A stretch of 64,000 bases of DNA from Caldifarciminota bacterium (lineage in GTDB: Bacteria > Hydrothermota > Tepidihabitantia > SM23-42): the NCBI GenBank assembly GCA_027026255.1, contig JALVOT010000017.1, forward strand, positions 79,462 to 143,461, read 5' to 3'. Shown in pieces: positions 1-7,632 of the stretch. The notes under the pieces are model-generated. The model searched no databases, had not been told where the DNA came from, and saw nothing but the letters and a program-made list of their open reading frames with translations. Made by a program: the position numbers and the translations under genes. Each line of letters begins with the position of its first letter. Position 1 is the first letter of the stretch.

Positions 1-717
1 AAGGATGAAGGCGGAAATAAGCAGTGCTGCAATCCCCTGCAATAGATAGGTATCTGCCATAAGGATAAGGTCTCTAATTCCACCAATAGTGCAGAACCTT
101 GAACGATTTGCAAGGCCGCCCAAAATAAGACCGGCAATAAGTGAAATAATCAATGGTGCATGGGTCCCTTTCAATACAATAAAATCAGGCCGGGTCAGAA
201 ACAATATTAAAAGGCCGAGGGCAATTACCGGCATCACCCAACCGTTTGAGCCGGGCAGAACCTGCATCCTGCCCAGATTGAATCCGGCTTTCAAGAATTG
301 AGTGCCGACATATATCCCTGATACAAGACCGAGTAAACCTTCCAAGGCAGTCCAGTCACCGCCCGCAATTCTTCCCAGCATTCGGATGGGGCAACCTAAA
401 AAGACAAGTGCACCGATTGTCACAAAGATCCCAATTATGAAACGGAGTAAGGGTGAAGAACCACCCGTTGCCTTGAATTCCCTGGTAATTAAAGCAATTA
501 TTGTCGAACCCAGGATAAAACCTATTATCTCCGGCCGAATATAGCTCAACTTATTAATAGTGTGGAGTCCCAGGGCACCTGCTGTATCTCTTAAAAAACA
601 GATTGCACAGACACCCATATTGGGCGGATTTCCCAATTTTATTAACAGGGCAAACAGCACACCAAAGACTGCCCCGGTTGTTATAACCCACCATGCAGGT
701 CTAAACTTACCTGACAT
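1..717 (-). CDS. yedE: YedE-type selenium transporter, partial
   Basis: Reading the minus strand from an ATG at 717 gives 239 codons with no stop before the window edge, so the C-terminus is missing. The product is a hydrophobic membrane protein with several predicted helices and conserved small motifs of the YedE/YeeE (sulfur-transport) family: NPPNMGVC near residue 35, FLGCPIRM near 105, and a second half with RSRFCTIGGIRD that mirrors the first (pseudo-symmetry of the family). YedE proteins are the proposed selenium importers and commonly sit beside selD. Here the start overlaps the end of selD by 11 bases, so the two are translationally coupled. The substrate is inferred from family and context; the fold assignment is firm. 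Confidence 0.85.
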   Translation of the reverse strand, partial: MSGKFRPAWWVITTGAVFGVLFALLIKLGNPPNMGVCAICFLRDTAGALGLHTINKLSYIRPEIIGFILGSTIIALITREFKATGGSSPLLRFIIGIFVTIGALVFLGCPIRMLGRIAGGDWTALEGLLGLVSGIYVGTQFLKAGFNLGRMQVLPGSNGWVMPVIALGLLILFLTRPDFIVLKGTHAPLIISLIAGLILGGLANRSRFCTIGGIRDLILMADTYLLQGIAALLISAFIL

Positions 718-1747
718 AAATCCTCCTTGCACCGGCATCCCTTACTTCCCCGATAACCGAAACAGACCTTATCCCCCGCTTCTTTAAAATCTCAAGAAGG
801 GTAGAAACCCGATTTTCAGAAACTGAAATAAGCAGACCACCTGAAGTCTGGGCGTCGCAGAGTAGAAGTTGAACTTCTTCACTTATACCCTGAGCAAAAT
901 CAACTCTATCCCTTACGAACTCAAAATTCTTTATTGAACCGGCCGGAAACAGCCCCTGACGAGCAAACTCCAGCGCCCCTTTAATAATCGGAACCTGCTC
1001 AGCATTAATATATAAACTCACACCACTGCATTCAGCCATCTCCATTGCATGACCCAATAGTCCAAACCCGGTTACATCGGTCGCGCTCGAAACACCGGTT
1101 TCTAACATCGCTTCTGCAGCATATCTATTCAGCTGACACATAACTCTGTTCATTTCGTTAACCACCGATGATCCGGCACACCCGGCCTTCAACGCCGTTG
1201 AGATAACACCGGTCCCCAGCGGTTTTGTTAACACAATTTTATCCCCGGGCCGGGCATTGCCATTTGTAATGATTTCAGAAGGTTTTGCTATACCACATAC
1301 TGCTAATCCACATTTTATTTCTTGATTTCTAAGGGTATGGCCGCCGAGAATACAGGCGCCTGCTTCCTTTACCTTTTCACTTACTCCTTTAAGGATTTCA
1401 ACTACCGTATCCACGCCAATCTTCTTCGGTGGATAGGACAATATCGTCAGGGCGGTAATCGGTTTTGCAGCCATTGCATAAATATCACTGAGCGCATTTG
1501 CCGCTGCAATCTGACCAAAGATAGTCGGGTCATCAGCAATCGGAGTAAGGATATCAACACTCTGCACAATCGCCGTATCATCATTTATTGCATAAACTCC
1601 GGCATCGTCCATATCAACACCACCCACAATAATCTTTGGATCATAAAATTTCGGCAGCTGACGCAATACCTGCATCAGGTCACTCTGACAGAGTTTGCCG
1701 GCTCAACCCGCTGCTCTTGTGAAACCTGTTAACCTGATCGGCTTCAT
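707..1747 (-). CDS. selD: Selenophosphate synthetase, selenoprotein (Sec15 read through UGA)
   Basis: Selenide, water dikinase makes selenophosphate from selenide and ATP for selenocysteine and selenouridine synthesis. From the ATG at 1747 the N-terminus reads GFTRAAG-U-AGKL, where U is an in-frame TGA at 1705-1703. In SelD the catalytic Cys/Sec is followed three residues later by the catalytic Lys; here U15 and K18 keep that spacing. The rest (VDMDDAGVY, LTPIADDP, NALSDIYAM, LGGHT, ATDVTGFGLLGH, TSGG) is canonical, 346 aa in total, the normal length. A conventional call would start at Met 1675 and lose the catalytic segment. The stop overlaps the downstream transporter; the start overlaps the upstream small ORF (ATGA). 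Confidence 0.95.
1681..1705 (-). promoter_or_regulatory. Candidate SECIS hairpin after selD UGA
   Basis: Just downstream of the UGA the transcript can form ACTCT (1694-1690), loop GUC, AGAGU (1686-1682). The apical loop begins with G, as in bacterial SECIS elements, but it starts about 13 nt after the UGA, slightly closer than the usual 16-37 nt. The stem is short, so this assignment is tentative; the case for Sec insertion rests mainly on the protein alignment. Confidence 0.45.
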
Positions 1748-1917
1748 TTTTCCTCGTTTTTTAATTTTTCTTTAACTTTTAATCTGAAAGTAGCGGATGG
1801 ATGTTGAATTGATAATCTCTGCGGCTTTAAATCGGAAATTTTTATCTTACCATAAGGCCGGTACGATATTCTGATTTTGGAACCGAGGCAACTGCTTCGG
1901 AATATCTGGTCAGTCAT
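1744..1917 (-). CDS. 57-aa hypothetical protein coupled to selD
   Basis: An ATG at 1917 preceded by GGAGGGG (about 6 bases upstream) opens a 57-codon frame that ends in TGA inside the selD start (ATGA overlap). It lies between the operon promoter (1982-2009) and selD and fills the leader. The product is basic, with one Cys (C10), no signal peptide and no membrane segment; I do not recognise the family. Good ribosome binding site, perfect coupling geometry and position support translation, but it could also be a leader peptide that controls selD expression. Confidence 0.5.
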   Translation of the reverse strand: MTDQIFRSSCLGSKIRISYRPYGKIKISDLKPQRLSIQHPSATFRLKVKEKLKNEEK

Positions 1918-1981
1918 TGCCGACCCCTCCAGATATATTTTATAGCCTCACGATTCATACCAGGGGTAATAAACATAGAGA

Positions 1982-2009
1982 ATTATATACAAAAAAAAAT
2001 CCGTGTCAA
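1982..2009 (-). promoter_or_regulatory. Promoter of the selD-yedE operon
   Basis: On the minus strand TTGACA (2009-2004), a 16-base spacer and TATAAT (1987-1982): both boxes match consensus. Transcription would begin near 1975, about 58 bases before the small ORF. Confidence 0.8.
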
Positions 2010-2315
2010 TATTTCCTAAAAATATCAGCTAATTCTTAAAGAAAAAATGACATTTTCCCCTTGCAATAACATAGAAAATCGACCCCTTGACATTTTACCT
2101 GTTTTTATTATAATAGAACACTATGTTACCTTATTATGGGATAACAAAAATCTGTGAAGAGGACACAGGATTTGTGATCCATTATACCCACTTCTGTGCG
2201 TTAAAAAGGGGTGGGCAATGACTTCATTACGGTTCAGAGCCGGTCGGCTCTATGAATTAATCCCCTTAATATATTTCTCAACAATTCTAAAAAAGATAAA
2301 AGAGAGGAGGTTTAT
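2010..2315. other. Intergenic region between divergent operons
   Basis: Holds the plus promoter at 2087-2114 and a leader of roughly 195 bases ahead of the 2316 gene. The leader can form CCCAC/GTGGG around 2190-2217 and GAGCC-GGTC-GGCTC near 2237-2250. Two tiny frames of about 32-33 codons lie in it (from 2123 and from 2218); the second ends over the start of the 2316 gene. No tRNA or other gene is recognised. Confidence 0.5.
2087..2114 (+). promoter_or_regulatory. Promoter for the 2316-5643 genes
   Basis: TTGACA (2087-2092), 16-base spacer, TATAAT (2109-2114). Perfect boxes; transcription start expected near 2121. Confidence 0.8.
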
Positions 2316-4112
2316 GTGAAACAATTGCTTATGATATTAGCAATACTGGCAACAGGACTGTATGCCAGCCAGCGGGTTGTGGTAATGGAAGAGTTTACTG
2401 CAACCTGGTGTACCTATTGTCCAGGCGTCGCAAGGGCATTAGATGAAAACTATGAAAGGAGTTATGATTCTTTGGTGGTGATTGCCTATCATCCTTCAAG
2501 CAGTGGTGACCCCTTCTATTCAGCCGAGGCAAGATCAAGGGCAAGATTTTATAATATAGGCGGCTATCCCACCGCTATCGCTGATGGAATAGACACCGTA
2601 TCTGGAGGTATGCATTCAGGCACTGCCTATCCACCCTTTCGTAAGTATCTGACTACACGCCTTGGTGTATCCAGCCCTCTGGAGATTGCCTTAGCCTGTA
2701 ATTATGATTCAGCCGGCAATAATGGAACAGTTCAAGCGATTATACATAATACATCAGGCAGTTCGATAAGTGGTTATCTCTATTATGTTATTGTGGAAAA
2801 TGATATCTCTTACAACTGGCAGGGAATGAACCGACTGGATTTTGTGATGCGTGATATGCTGCCCGATACTATTGGAGAATCAGTGACGATTCCGGCATCT
2901 GATACAATTATCAGGTCAACCAATTTTACAATCAATTCCAGCTGGAATGAACATAAATGCAAGATTGTGGTCTTTGTCCAGGCGTCAAATCATGAAATCT
3001 ACCAGGGGGCTGAAATCGGACTGTTTGATACCCCGGAGATGACTTACTATGGAATGGACCTTACTGAAACCAGTGGAAACGGTAACGGAATCGCTGAACC
3101 TGGAGAAACGATATCAATAAGTGCCTACGGCAAAAATATGGGAGATGGTATTTATACCGGAAACGCCTCTGTCAGTTGTTCTGATTCATATATAACAATA
3201 ACCAATTCATCACCTCAATCTGTTTCCCTTGGTTCTGGTGATATGGGAAATGTATTGAATTTCACATTCAATATCAGGGCAAATTGTCCTGTTCCCCATC
3301 AGGTTCATTTTAATCTTAACTTTGGCAATGGGCATACCTCTTCAATTCCGTTTATCATTACCACCCGACCAGGATTTTCTGATAACATCGAATCAGGCCA
3401 GGGCAATTGGACACATTCCGGCATTAATGATAACTGGCATATTACCACCCATAAAAGCAATTCACCATCCCATTCCTGGTATTGTGGGGCAGAAGGTTCC
3501 TGGCAATATACCAATGAAAATGATGCCAGGCTTGTATCCCAATACTTTGTTGCGACTCCGGATAGTCTTTTGTATTTTTACCATCAATATAATTTAGAGG
3601 CAGATTATGACTACGGATATATTGAGGTAGATGATGGTTCAGGCTGGTTTCATATTCTTGATGATGTAACCGGTTCCCAGACTTCCTGGACCCGGGCTTC
3701 CTATTCACTATCAAACTATACCGGGGAAACCATCCGGCTTAGATTCAGATTTATCAGTGATTATAATCAAAAACAGGAAGGCTGGTATATTGATGATATT
3801 CTGGTTCCTACATATATTGGGGTCAAAGAAAATCAGAAAGAATCGGCTGACCGTGTAAGTCTTCAGGTTATACCCAATCCATTTTCAAATCAGGCAATAA
3901 TTCAATTCCAGACACCGCAAAACAACAAAGATACAGGGATAAAAATCTATGATTCCTCAGGAAGACTGCTCAGGCAGTTCAACAACATTAAAAATCAGGT
4001 AGTCTGGAATGGAACCGATACTAAAGGAAGAACAGTTTCTGATGGTATCTACTTTGTCAAACTGAGCACTGATAATCGACAACTAATCAAAAAAATAATT
4101 TTAGTAAAATAA
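2316..4112 (+). CDS. Secreted Omp28-like thioredoxin-fold protein with FlgD-like C-terminal domain
   Basis: Starts at GTG 2316 after GAGGAGG. A signal peptide ends near Ala17. Residues about 20-110 are an Omp28/thioredoxin-like domain with ATWC-T-Y-C (Cys32 and Cys35) and a later GGYPTAIADG stretch. The middle has repeated beta-rich segments, and residues about 365-495 look like a MAM/choice-of-anchor-J beta-sandwich (WYIDDI near its end). The last 85 residues are a FlgD/Por-secretion-like domain (NPFSNQA, IKIYDSSGRLL, WNGTDTKG, DGIYFVKL). The C-terminal domain suggests export and surface attachment. Function is probably extracellular thiol redox or adhesion; the exact role is unknown. First gene of the group, followed by a strong hairpin. 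Confidence 0.75.
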   Translation: MKQLLMILAILATGLYASQRVVVMEEFTATWCTYCPGVARALDENYERSYDSLVVIAYHPSSSGDPFYSAEARSRARFYNIGGYPTAIADGIDTVSGGMHSGTAYPPFRKYLTTRLGVSSPLEIALACNYDSAGNNGTVQAIIHNTSGSSISGYLYYVIVENDISYNWQGMNRLDFVMRDMLPDTIGESVTIPASDTIIRSTNFTINSSWNEHKCKIVVFVQASNHEIYQGAEIGLFDTPEMTYYGMDLTETSGNGNGIAEPGETISISAYGKNMGDGIYTGNASVSCSDSYITITNSSPQSVSLGSGDMGNVLNFTFNIRANCPVPHQVHFNLNFGNGHTSSIPFIITTRPGFSDNIESGQGNWTHSGINDNWHITTHKSNSPSHSWYCGAEGSWQYTNENDARLVSQYFVATPDSLLYFYHQYNLEADYDYGYIEVDDGSGWFHILDDVTGSQTSWTRASYSLSNYTGETIRLRFRFISDYNQKQEGWYIDDILVPTYIGVKENQKESADRVSLQVIPNPFSNQAIIQFQTPQNNKDTGIKIYDSSGRLLRQFNNIKNQVVWNGTDTKGRTVSDGIYFVKLSTDNRQLIKKIILVK

Positions 4113-4120
4113 AAAAACTA

Positions 4121-4155
4121 TTGTCAGGGCAGAGATTCGGACTCTGCCCTGACAA
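4121..4155 (+). terminator. 14-bp perfect hairpin between 2316 and 4175 genes
   Basis: TTGTCAGGGCAGAG (4121-4134) pairs perfectly with 4142-4155 around a 7-base loop. It lies 8 bases past the upstream stop and 20 bases before the next start. No U-run follows on the plus strand, but an A-run precedes it, so it may be an mRNA-processing or stability stem, or a terminator for antisense transcription. Confidence 0.6.
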
Positions 4156-4174
4156 ACCAAACAAAGGAGATGCT

Positions 4175-4858
4175 ATGAAAAAGTTGTTTATAATTATGTT
4201 AATCAATATATTACCGCTCTTCGCCCAATACGGTTTCAATTTTTCTTGCATTAATGATACGATTCAATCCGGCAATAATAATGAAGTAAAATTCTATTTT
4301 CGTTTAGAAAATACCGGAGCGGTGCCTGACAGTTATCTATTTGATTGTCGGGTTGTTGATTCAGTCCCCGGATGGGGTGAAATCTATTGTGTAGGTGGGC
4401 GCTGTGCTGAACCTGGAATACCCCTTTATGATTATCTTGATTCCGGTGCGGTAGATACCACAATTGATGTCGCCGTCTACCCTAAACCGTCTTCTGCCAC
4501 CGAAATTATCAACCTTTTCTGTCAATCAATCGGTGATCCCACGCTCAAGGATTCTATAAATATCTATGTAGTTGGTGTCCAGGCGGTCCAGGAAAAAGAA
4601 AAAGACAATGAAAACATAATACTTAACCTCTATCCTGTTCCATTCAAAAACAGGCTTATTATCGGCTCAACACAACCTGGACAGATAGAAATCTTTGATG
4701 TCACGGGAAAAAGGATAAAGGCGTTTGAAATCAAAAAAGAGGCGCTCTGGGACGGCACTGATATTTTTGGGAAAACACTGCCATCAGGAGTCTATGTCAT
4801 AGGGCTAAAATACAATAATAAATGTATTCAGCGCAAAGTGATAAAACTTAAAAGATGA
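4175..4858 (+). CDS. Secreted protein with FlgD-like C-terminal domain
   Basis: The start is placed at ATG 4175, preceded by AAAGGAG and followed by a clear signal peptide (MKKLFIIMLINILPLFA); an upstream in-frame start at 4121 would lie inside the hairpin stem. 227 aa. Residues about 20-140 form a single beta-rich domain with four Cys residues that could make disulfides; residues 145-227 are a FlgD-like tail (NLYPVPFKNR, IEIFDVTGKRI, LWDGTDIFG, SGVYVIGLKY) like that of the preceding gene. The globular part is not recognised. Stop overlaps the next gene (ATGA). Confidence 0.7.
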   Translation: MKKLFIIMLINILPLFAQYGFNFSCINDTIQSGNNNEVKFYFRLENTGAVPDSYLFDCRVVDSVPGWGEIYCVGGRCAEPGIPLYDYLDSGAVDTTIDVAVYPKPSSATEIINLFCQSIGDPTLKDSINIYVVGVQAVQEKEKDNENIILNLYPVPFKNRLIIGSTQPGQIEIFDVTGKRIKAFEIKKEALWDGTDIFGKTLPSGVYVIGLKYNNKCIQRKVIKLKR

Positions 4859-5643
4859 AAATAAAGTTTCTTTTTTTCCTCAGCCTTATCTTTCTGATTC
4901 ATTGTTCCGAGGCACCGATACCTGAAAAAGAAACAACCGGCCGGGTTGTTCTTGCTGAGCTTTTCACCTTTGCCCGATGCACCTATTGCCCCTTTGCCGA
5001 GGCGGCATTAGACAGCCTTTCTGAAGAGTATGGTGATAGTCTGGCAGTAATCGCCTATCATCGTCAGGTTACCGGTGATACATTAAGTCCAACTTATGTT
5101 GCGGTTCGGGAATCTCTATACCAGATTGACCTTTCTCCTACGGTGGTGTTTGACGGCACCCATTCGGTTCAGACTGAAGACCCAAAACAGGACTATGCGA
5201 TATATAAAGGCTGGATTGAAAGTGAACGACAGCAAGAACCCAGAATAGAATTAAATCTTGAGGTCGGTCTTATCGGTTCTGCAATGAATACGACCATTGA
5301 TATAATACCGATTGACTCGATTCCGGATGGAGAATTCAGACTATTTGTTGTTATTTATGAAGATAGTGTCCATTTTCATCAAGCCGGGGCAACCGATTCA
5401 ATCTATAATTTTGTAATGCGGGCAATGGCACCGGATGAATATGGGGTACCGATTCAATTTGCTGGTTCGGATACGATTAGCCGGGAGTTCAATATCAATA
5501 TTAAGCCTTTCTGGAATCATGAAAAACTCGGTGTGGTTGCATTTGTGCAGAATATGGATAATAAAGAAATTTTACAGACGGTGGTGGAAAAATCTAATGC
5601 GCACATACGTCCTCAACATCTTTCCGGAAAGAACCCTGACTGA
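4855..5643 (+). CDS. Omp28-like thioredoxin-fold lipoprotein
   Basis: A type II signal peptide with lipobox LIHC (Cys17) makes it a lipoprotein. Residues about 30-110 repeat the Omp28/thioredoxin-like domain of the 2316 gene, with ARC-T-Y-C (Cys42, Cys45) and LSPTVVFDGT, followed by a beta-rich half (FVVIYED, NFVMRAMAPDEYG, VVAFVQNMDNKEILQ) that is clearly paralogous to residues 130-225 of the 2316 product. It lacks the FlgD tail, so it stays lipid-anchored. The start overlaps the upstream stop. Likely partner or anchor of the two secreted neighbours; redox role is inferred from the CxxC. Confidence 0.75.
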   Translation: MKIKFLFFLSLIFLIHCSEAPIPEKETTGRVVLAELFTFARCTYCPFAEAALDSLSEEYGDSLAVIAYHRQVTGDTLSPTYVAVRESLYQIDLSPTVVFDGTHSVQTEDPKQDYAIYKGWIESERQQEPRIELNLEVGLIGSAMNTTIDIIPIDSIPDGEFRLFVVIYEDSVHFHQAGATDSIYNFVMRAMAPDEYGVPIQFAGSDTISREFNINIKPFWNHEKLGVVAFVQNMDNKEILQTVVEKSNAHIRPQHLSGKNPD

Positions 5644-5655
5644 GATTATCAAGGA

Positions 5656-5760
5656 TTAACGGCGTAAATCCTGTATAATCTCTTCAGTATAGTCAATCGG
5701 TGTCTTGTTGTCAAACTTATGACCACGGTGTCGGTGTTGGCTATTATAGTACCCGGGCTG
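5656..5760 (-). pseudogene. Transposase/integrase C-terminal remnant
   Basis: About 34 codons on the minus strand end in TAA at 5656 and read like the C-terminus of an rve-type integrase/transposase: YYNSQHRHRGHKF, then NKTPIDY and a short charged tail. Nothing upstream continues the frame, so it is a decayed insertion-sequence fragment. Confidence 0.55.
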
Positions 5761-5849
5761 TAAAACGGTGAAAGATGAAAATCGATTTCTGCAGGCAGAG
5801 TATCTCCATTTCATATCCGACTGAATAACTTCAAAAAGCCGGCAGAATT

Positions 5850-5906
5850 ACCACCAACAACTGCCTCCCCCTTGCTGGGGGAGGCAGGGTGGGGGTGGTT
5901 TTTATT
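5850..5906 (+). terminator. Rho-independent terminator after the Omp28-like genes
   Basis: CTGCCTCCCCC (5861-5871), loop TTGCT, GGGGGAGGCAG (5877-5887), with outer CCACC/GGTGG pairing, then a T-rich tail from 5898. It ends the 2087-initiated transcript, about 210 bases past the last stop. Confidence 0.75.
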
Positions 5907-5984
5907 TATGTAATATAATTATTCAAAAAAATAAAACACACCCTCCCCTTAATCCTTTCCCATCAAGGTCGGGAAGATAGGGGA

Positions 5985-6012
5985 TTGACAATCAATGGTT
6001 TTTGTGTATATT
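5985..6012 (+). promoter_or_regulatory. Promoter of the FTR-selD fusion gene
   Basis: TTGACA (5985-5990), 16-base spacer, TATATT (6007-6012). Leaves a leader of about 150 bases before the start codon. Confidence 0.7.
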
Positions 6013-6041
6013 TACAATATATGTGCCGATTTCAATGCTTT

Positions 6042-6096
6042 AGTGGAGGCAAAAGATGATGCCGACCACCAGGAGGTTGGGTCAACCTCAAAAAAT
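6042..6096 (+). promoter_or_regulatory. Structured leader with attenuator-like hairpin
   Basis: Two stems in series. The first pairs GTGG (6043-6046) and GGCA (6048-6051) with TGCC (6060-6063) and CCAC (6066-6069). The second pairs GAGGTTG (6073-6079) with CAACCTC (6083-6089) over a 3-base loop and runs directly into A6T6, so it looks like a weak intrinsic terminator. A conditional attenuator upstream of a selenium gene is plausible; no known riboswitch class is recognised. Confidence 0.5.
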
Positions 6097-6168
6097 TTTT
6101 TACTGCATTTTATTTCAGCATTTAGTCTTCTCCAATAACAGGTTTAAAATTATCAAAGGAGGCCTTTA

Positions 6169-7473
6169 ATGGCGGATATTGAAGAAATTTACAAAAATAA
6201 TTATGCCCGTCTTAAAAGGTTTGCAGAAAAAAAGGGATTGGTCTTCAATTCCAATCAAGACTGGGTTGAACAGATTATAAGACTGATGGCAAACAATTAC
6301 CTTGAATATAAAAAATATTATTGTCCCTGTAAACAACACCATCCCTTAGACCCGGAAAAGGATGCAGTCTGCCCCTGCAGTGACCTTGACAATGAGATAA
6401 AGAAAGACGGCCATTGTCATTGTCGTCTGTTTTATCGTCTTGATGCAGAAACCGCCCGGATGAATATACTGGAAACAATAACCTGTCCGGGTTGAGCAAG
6501 TAAATTATCATCTGCACAGTTAGTGCAGGCCCTTTCAATACTACCGGAGATTAAAGACGAAAATCTCCTGGTAGGGATGAATACTGCAGATGACGCCGGC
6601 GTCTACAGACTGAGTAATAATGTCGCAGTCGGTCTGACTGTCGACCTCTTAACCCCGATGGTTGATGACCCCTATATCTATGGTGCAGTTGCCACAGCAA
6701 ATTCTATTTCTGATATATATGCAATGGGTGGTGAGCCGAAACTTGCCCTTAATATAATTGGATTTCCTGGCAACGGCAATCCTGAAACCCTTGGGATGAT
6801 ATTAAAAGGCGGTCAGGATAAGGCAACCGAAGCCGGAGTTTTAATCCTGGGCGGCCATACATTCGTAACATCAGAAATCAAATATGGACTCTGCGTGATT
6901 GGATATCTCCATCCAGATAAGATTATTTCCAATGCAAAGGCAAAACCCGGCGATATTTTGATATTGACCAAGCCGATTGGTGTGGGCACGATTATTCAAT
7001 CCACGCTTGTAGGCAAAAAAGATAAAAAATTATTAAAACCAGTAATTAAGGCGATGACTGCACTAAATCGGGATGCCTCAATAGCAATGCGTAAGGCTGG
7101 AGCGAGTGCCGCAACTGATATTACCGGGTACGGTCTGGCCGGACACCTGGTTGAAATGGCAAGGGCAGGTGGGGTTGGTATTGAACTTGATGCCGAAAAG
7201 ATACCGGTTCATAAGGGCGCATTAGCATTATTAAAAGAAGGATTAAAAGAACCGGGCATTGCAATGAACCTTGGTTCATTTAAAGAAGCGGTTGACCTGG
7301 ATAAAATCGACCCGGTACTGGGTCAACTCATTTTCGGTTCTGAGACCTCCGGCGGGCTGGTGATTGCAATTTCTGAATCTAAACTGGCACGATTTGGAGA
7401 GGTCTATACTGATAAATACTGGGTCATTGGTAGAATCACAAAAGAGCACCCAGAAAGGTTGAGGGTTTTGTGA
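6169..7473 (+). CDS. selD: FTR-like domain fused to selenophosphate synthetase, selenoprotein (Sec109)
   Basis: ATG 6169 follows AAAGGAGG. Residues 1-90 are a ferredoxin:thioredoxin-reductase catalytic-chain-like domain with all three CxC motifs: C52-P-C54, C68-P-C70, C83-H-C85. After a short linker comes TCPG-U-ASK, where U109 is an in-frame TGA (6493-6495) and K112 keeps the SelD Sec-x2-Lys spacing. Residues 120-434 are a full SelD (NTADDAGVY, LTPMVDDP, NSISDIYAMGG, LGGHT, ATDITGYGLAGH, TSGG). No stop other than the UGA interrupts 434 codons. A perfect hairpin follows the UGA. The FTR part might reduce the selenium substrate or the Sec-Cys active site. Internal initiation at Met98 could also make SelD alone. 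Annotation software would split this gene in two. Confidence 0.92.
6511..6529 (+). promoter_or_regulatory. Bacterial SECIS-like hairpin
   Basis: CTGCAC (6512-6517), loop AGTTA, GTGCAG (6523-6528), a perfect 6-bp stem extendable by a U-G pair. The loop begins 22 nt after the UGA and has G at its second position, both matching the bacterial SECIS pattern. Confidence 0.75.
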
Positions 7474-7504
7474 GTATAGTTATCTTTGTATATCAGAGGG
7501 GAAA

Positions 7505-7589
7505 GATATGAGGAGCAAGAACAAAGGGCCGGGCTGGCCCTCTGGAAAGAGGATCTCCTCAAGTAAATATCATATCAAAAGATATGATC
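7505..7589 (+). promoter_or_regulatory. Riboswitch-like leader with mutually exclusive stems
   Basis: Segment A GATATGA (7505-7511) and segment C GATATGA (7581-7587) are identical, and both are complementary to segment B TCATATC (7570-7576). A:B closes a domain containing GAGGAG/CTCCTC (7510-7515 with 7555-7560), GGGCC/GGCCC (7526-7530 with 7536-7540) and a CTCT-GGAA-AGAG stem; B:C makes a local 8-bp hairpin with loop AAAA. This is the architecture of a two-state leader, 45 bases before the start of the transporter operon. No known class recognised. Confidence 0.5.
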
Positions 7590-7632
7590 AAAGGATAAAT
7601 CCAACCATAAAATCATCAAGAAAGGAGGTAAG

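Noticed and set aside
89..787. Three plus-strand open frames at the left end
   Set aside because: They are out-of-frame reflections of the minus-strand YedE-type transporter and the selD 3' end, with proline/lysine-rich nonsense products.
707..1675. selD starting at Met 1675
   Set aside because: It would drop the catalytic Sec15 and Lys18; the ATG at 1747 overlaps the upstream ORF and restores the full family length.
1748..2086. tRNA-Sec gene near selD
   Set aside because: No acceptor stem, long variable arm or T-loop sequence could be found on either strand.
6493..6522. A stop codon ending a 108-aa FTR protein, with a separate selD starting at GTG 6523
   Set aside because: The separate selD would lack its catalytic residue and Lys; the frame continues through TGA exactly where SelD has Sec/Cys, with a SECIS-like stem.
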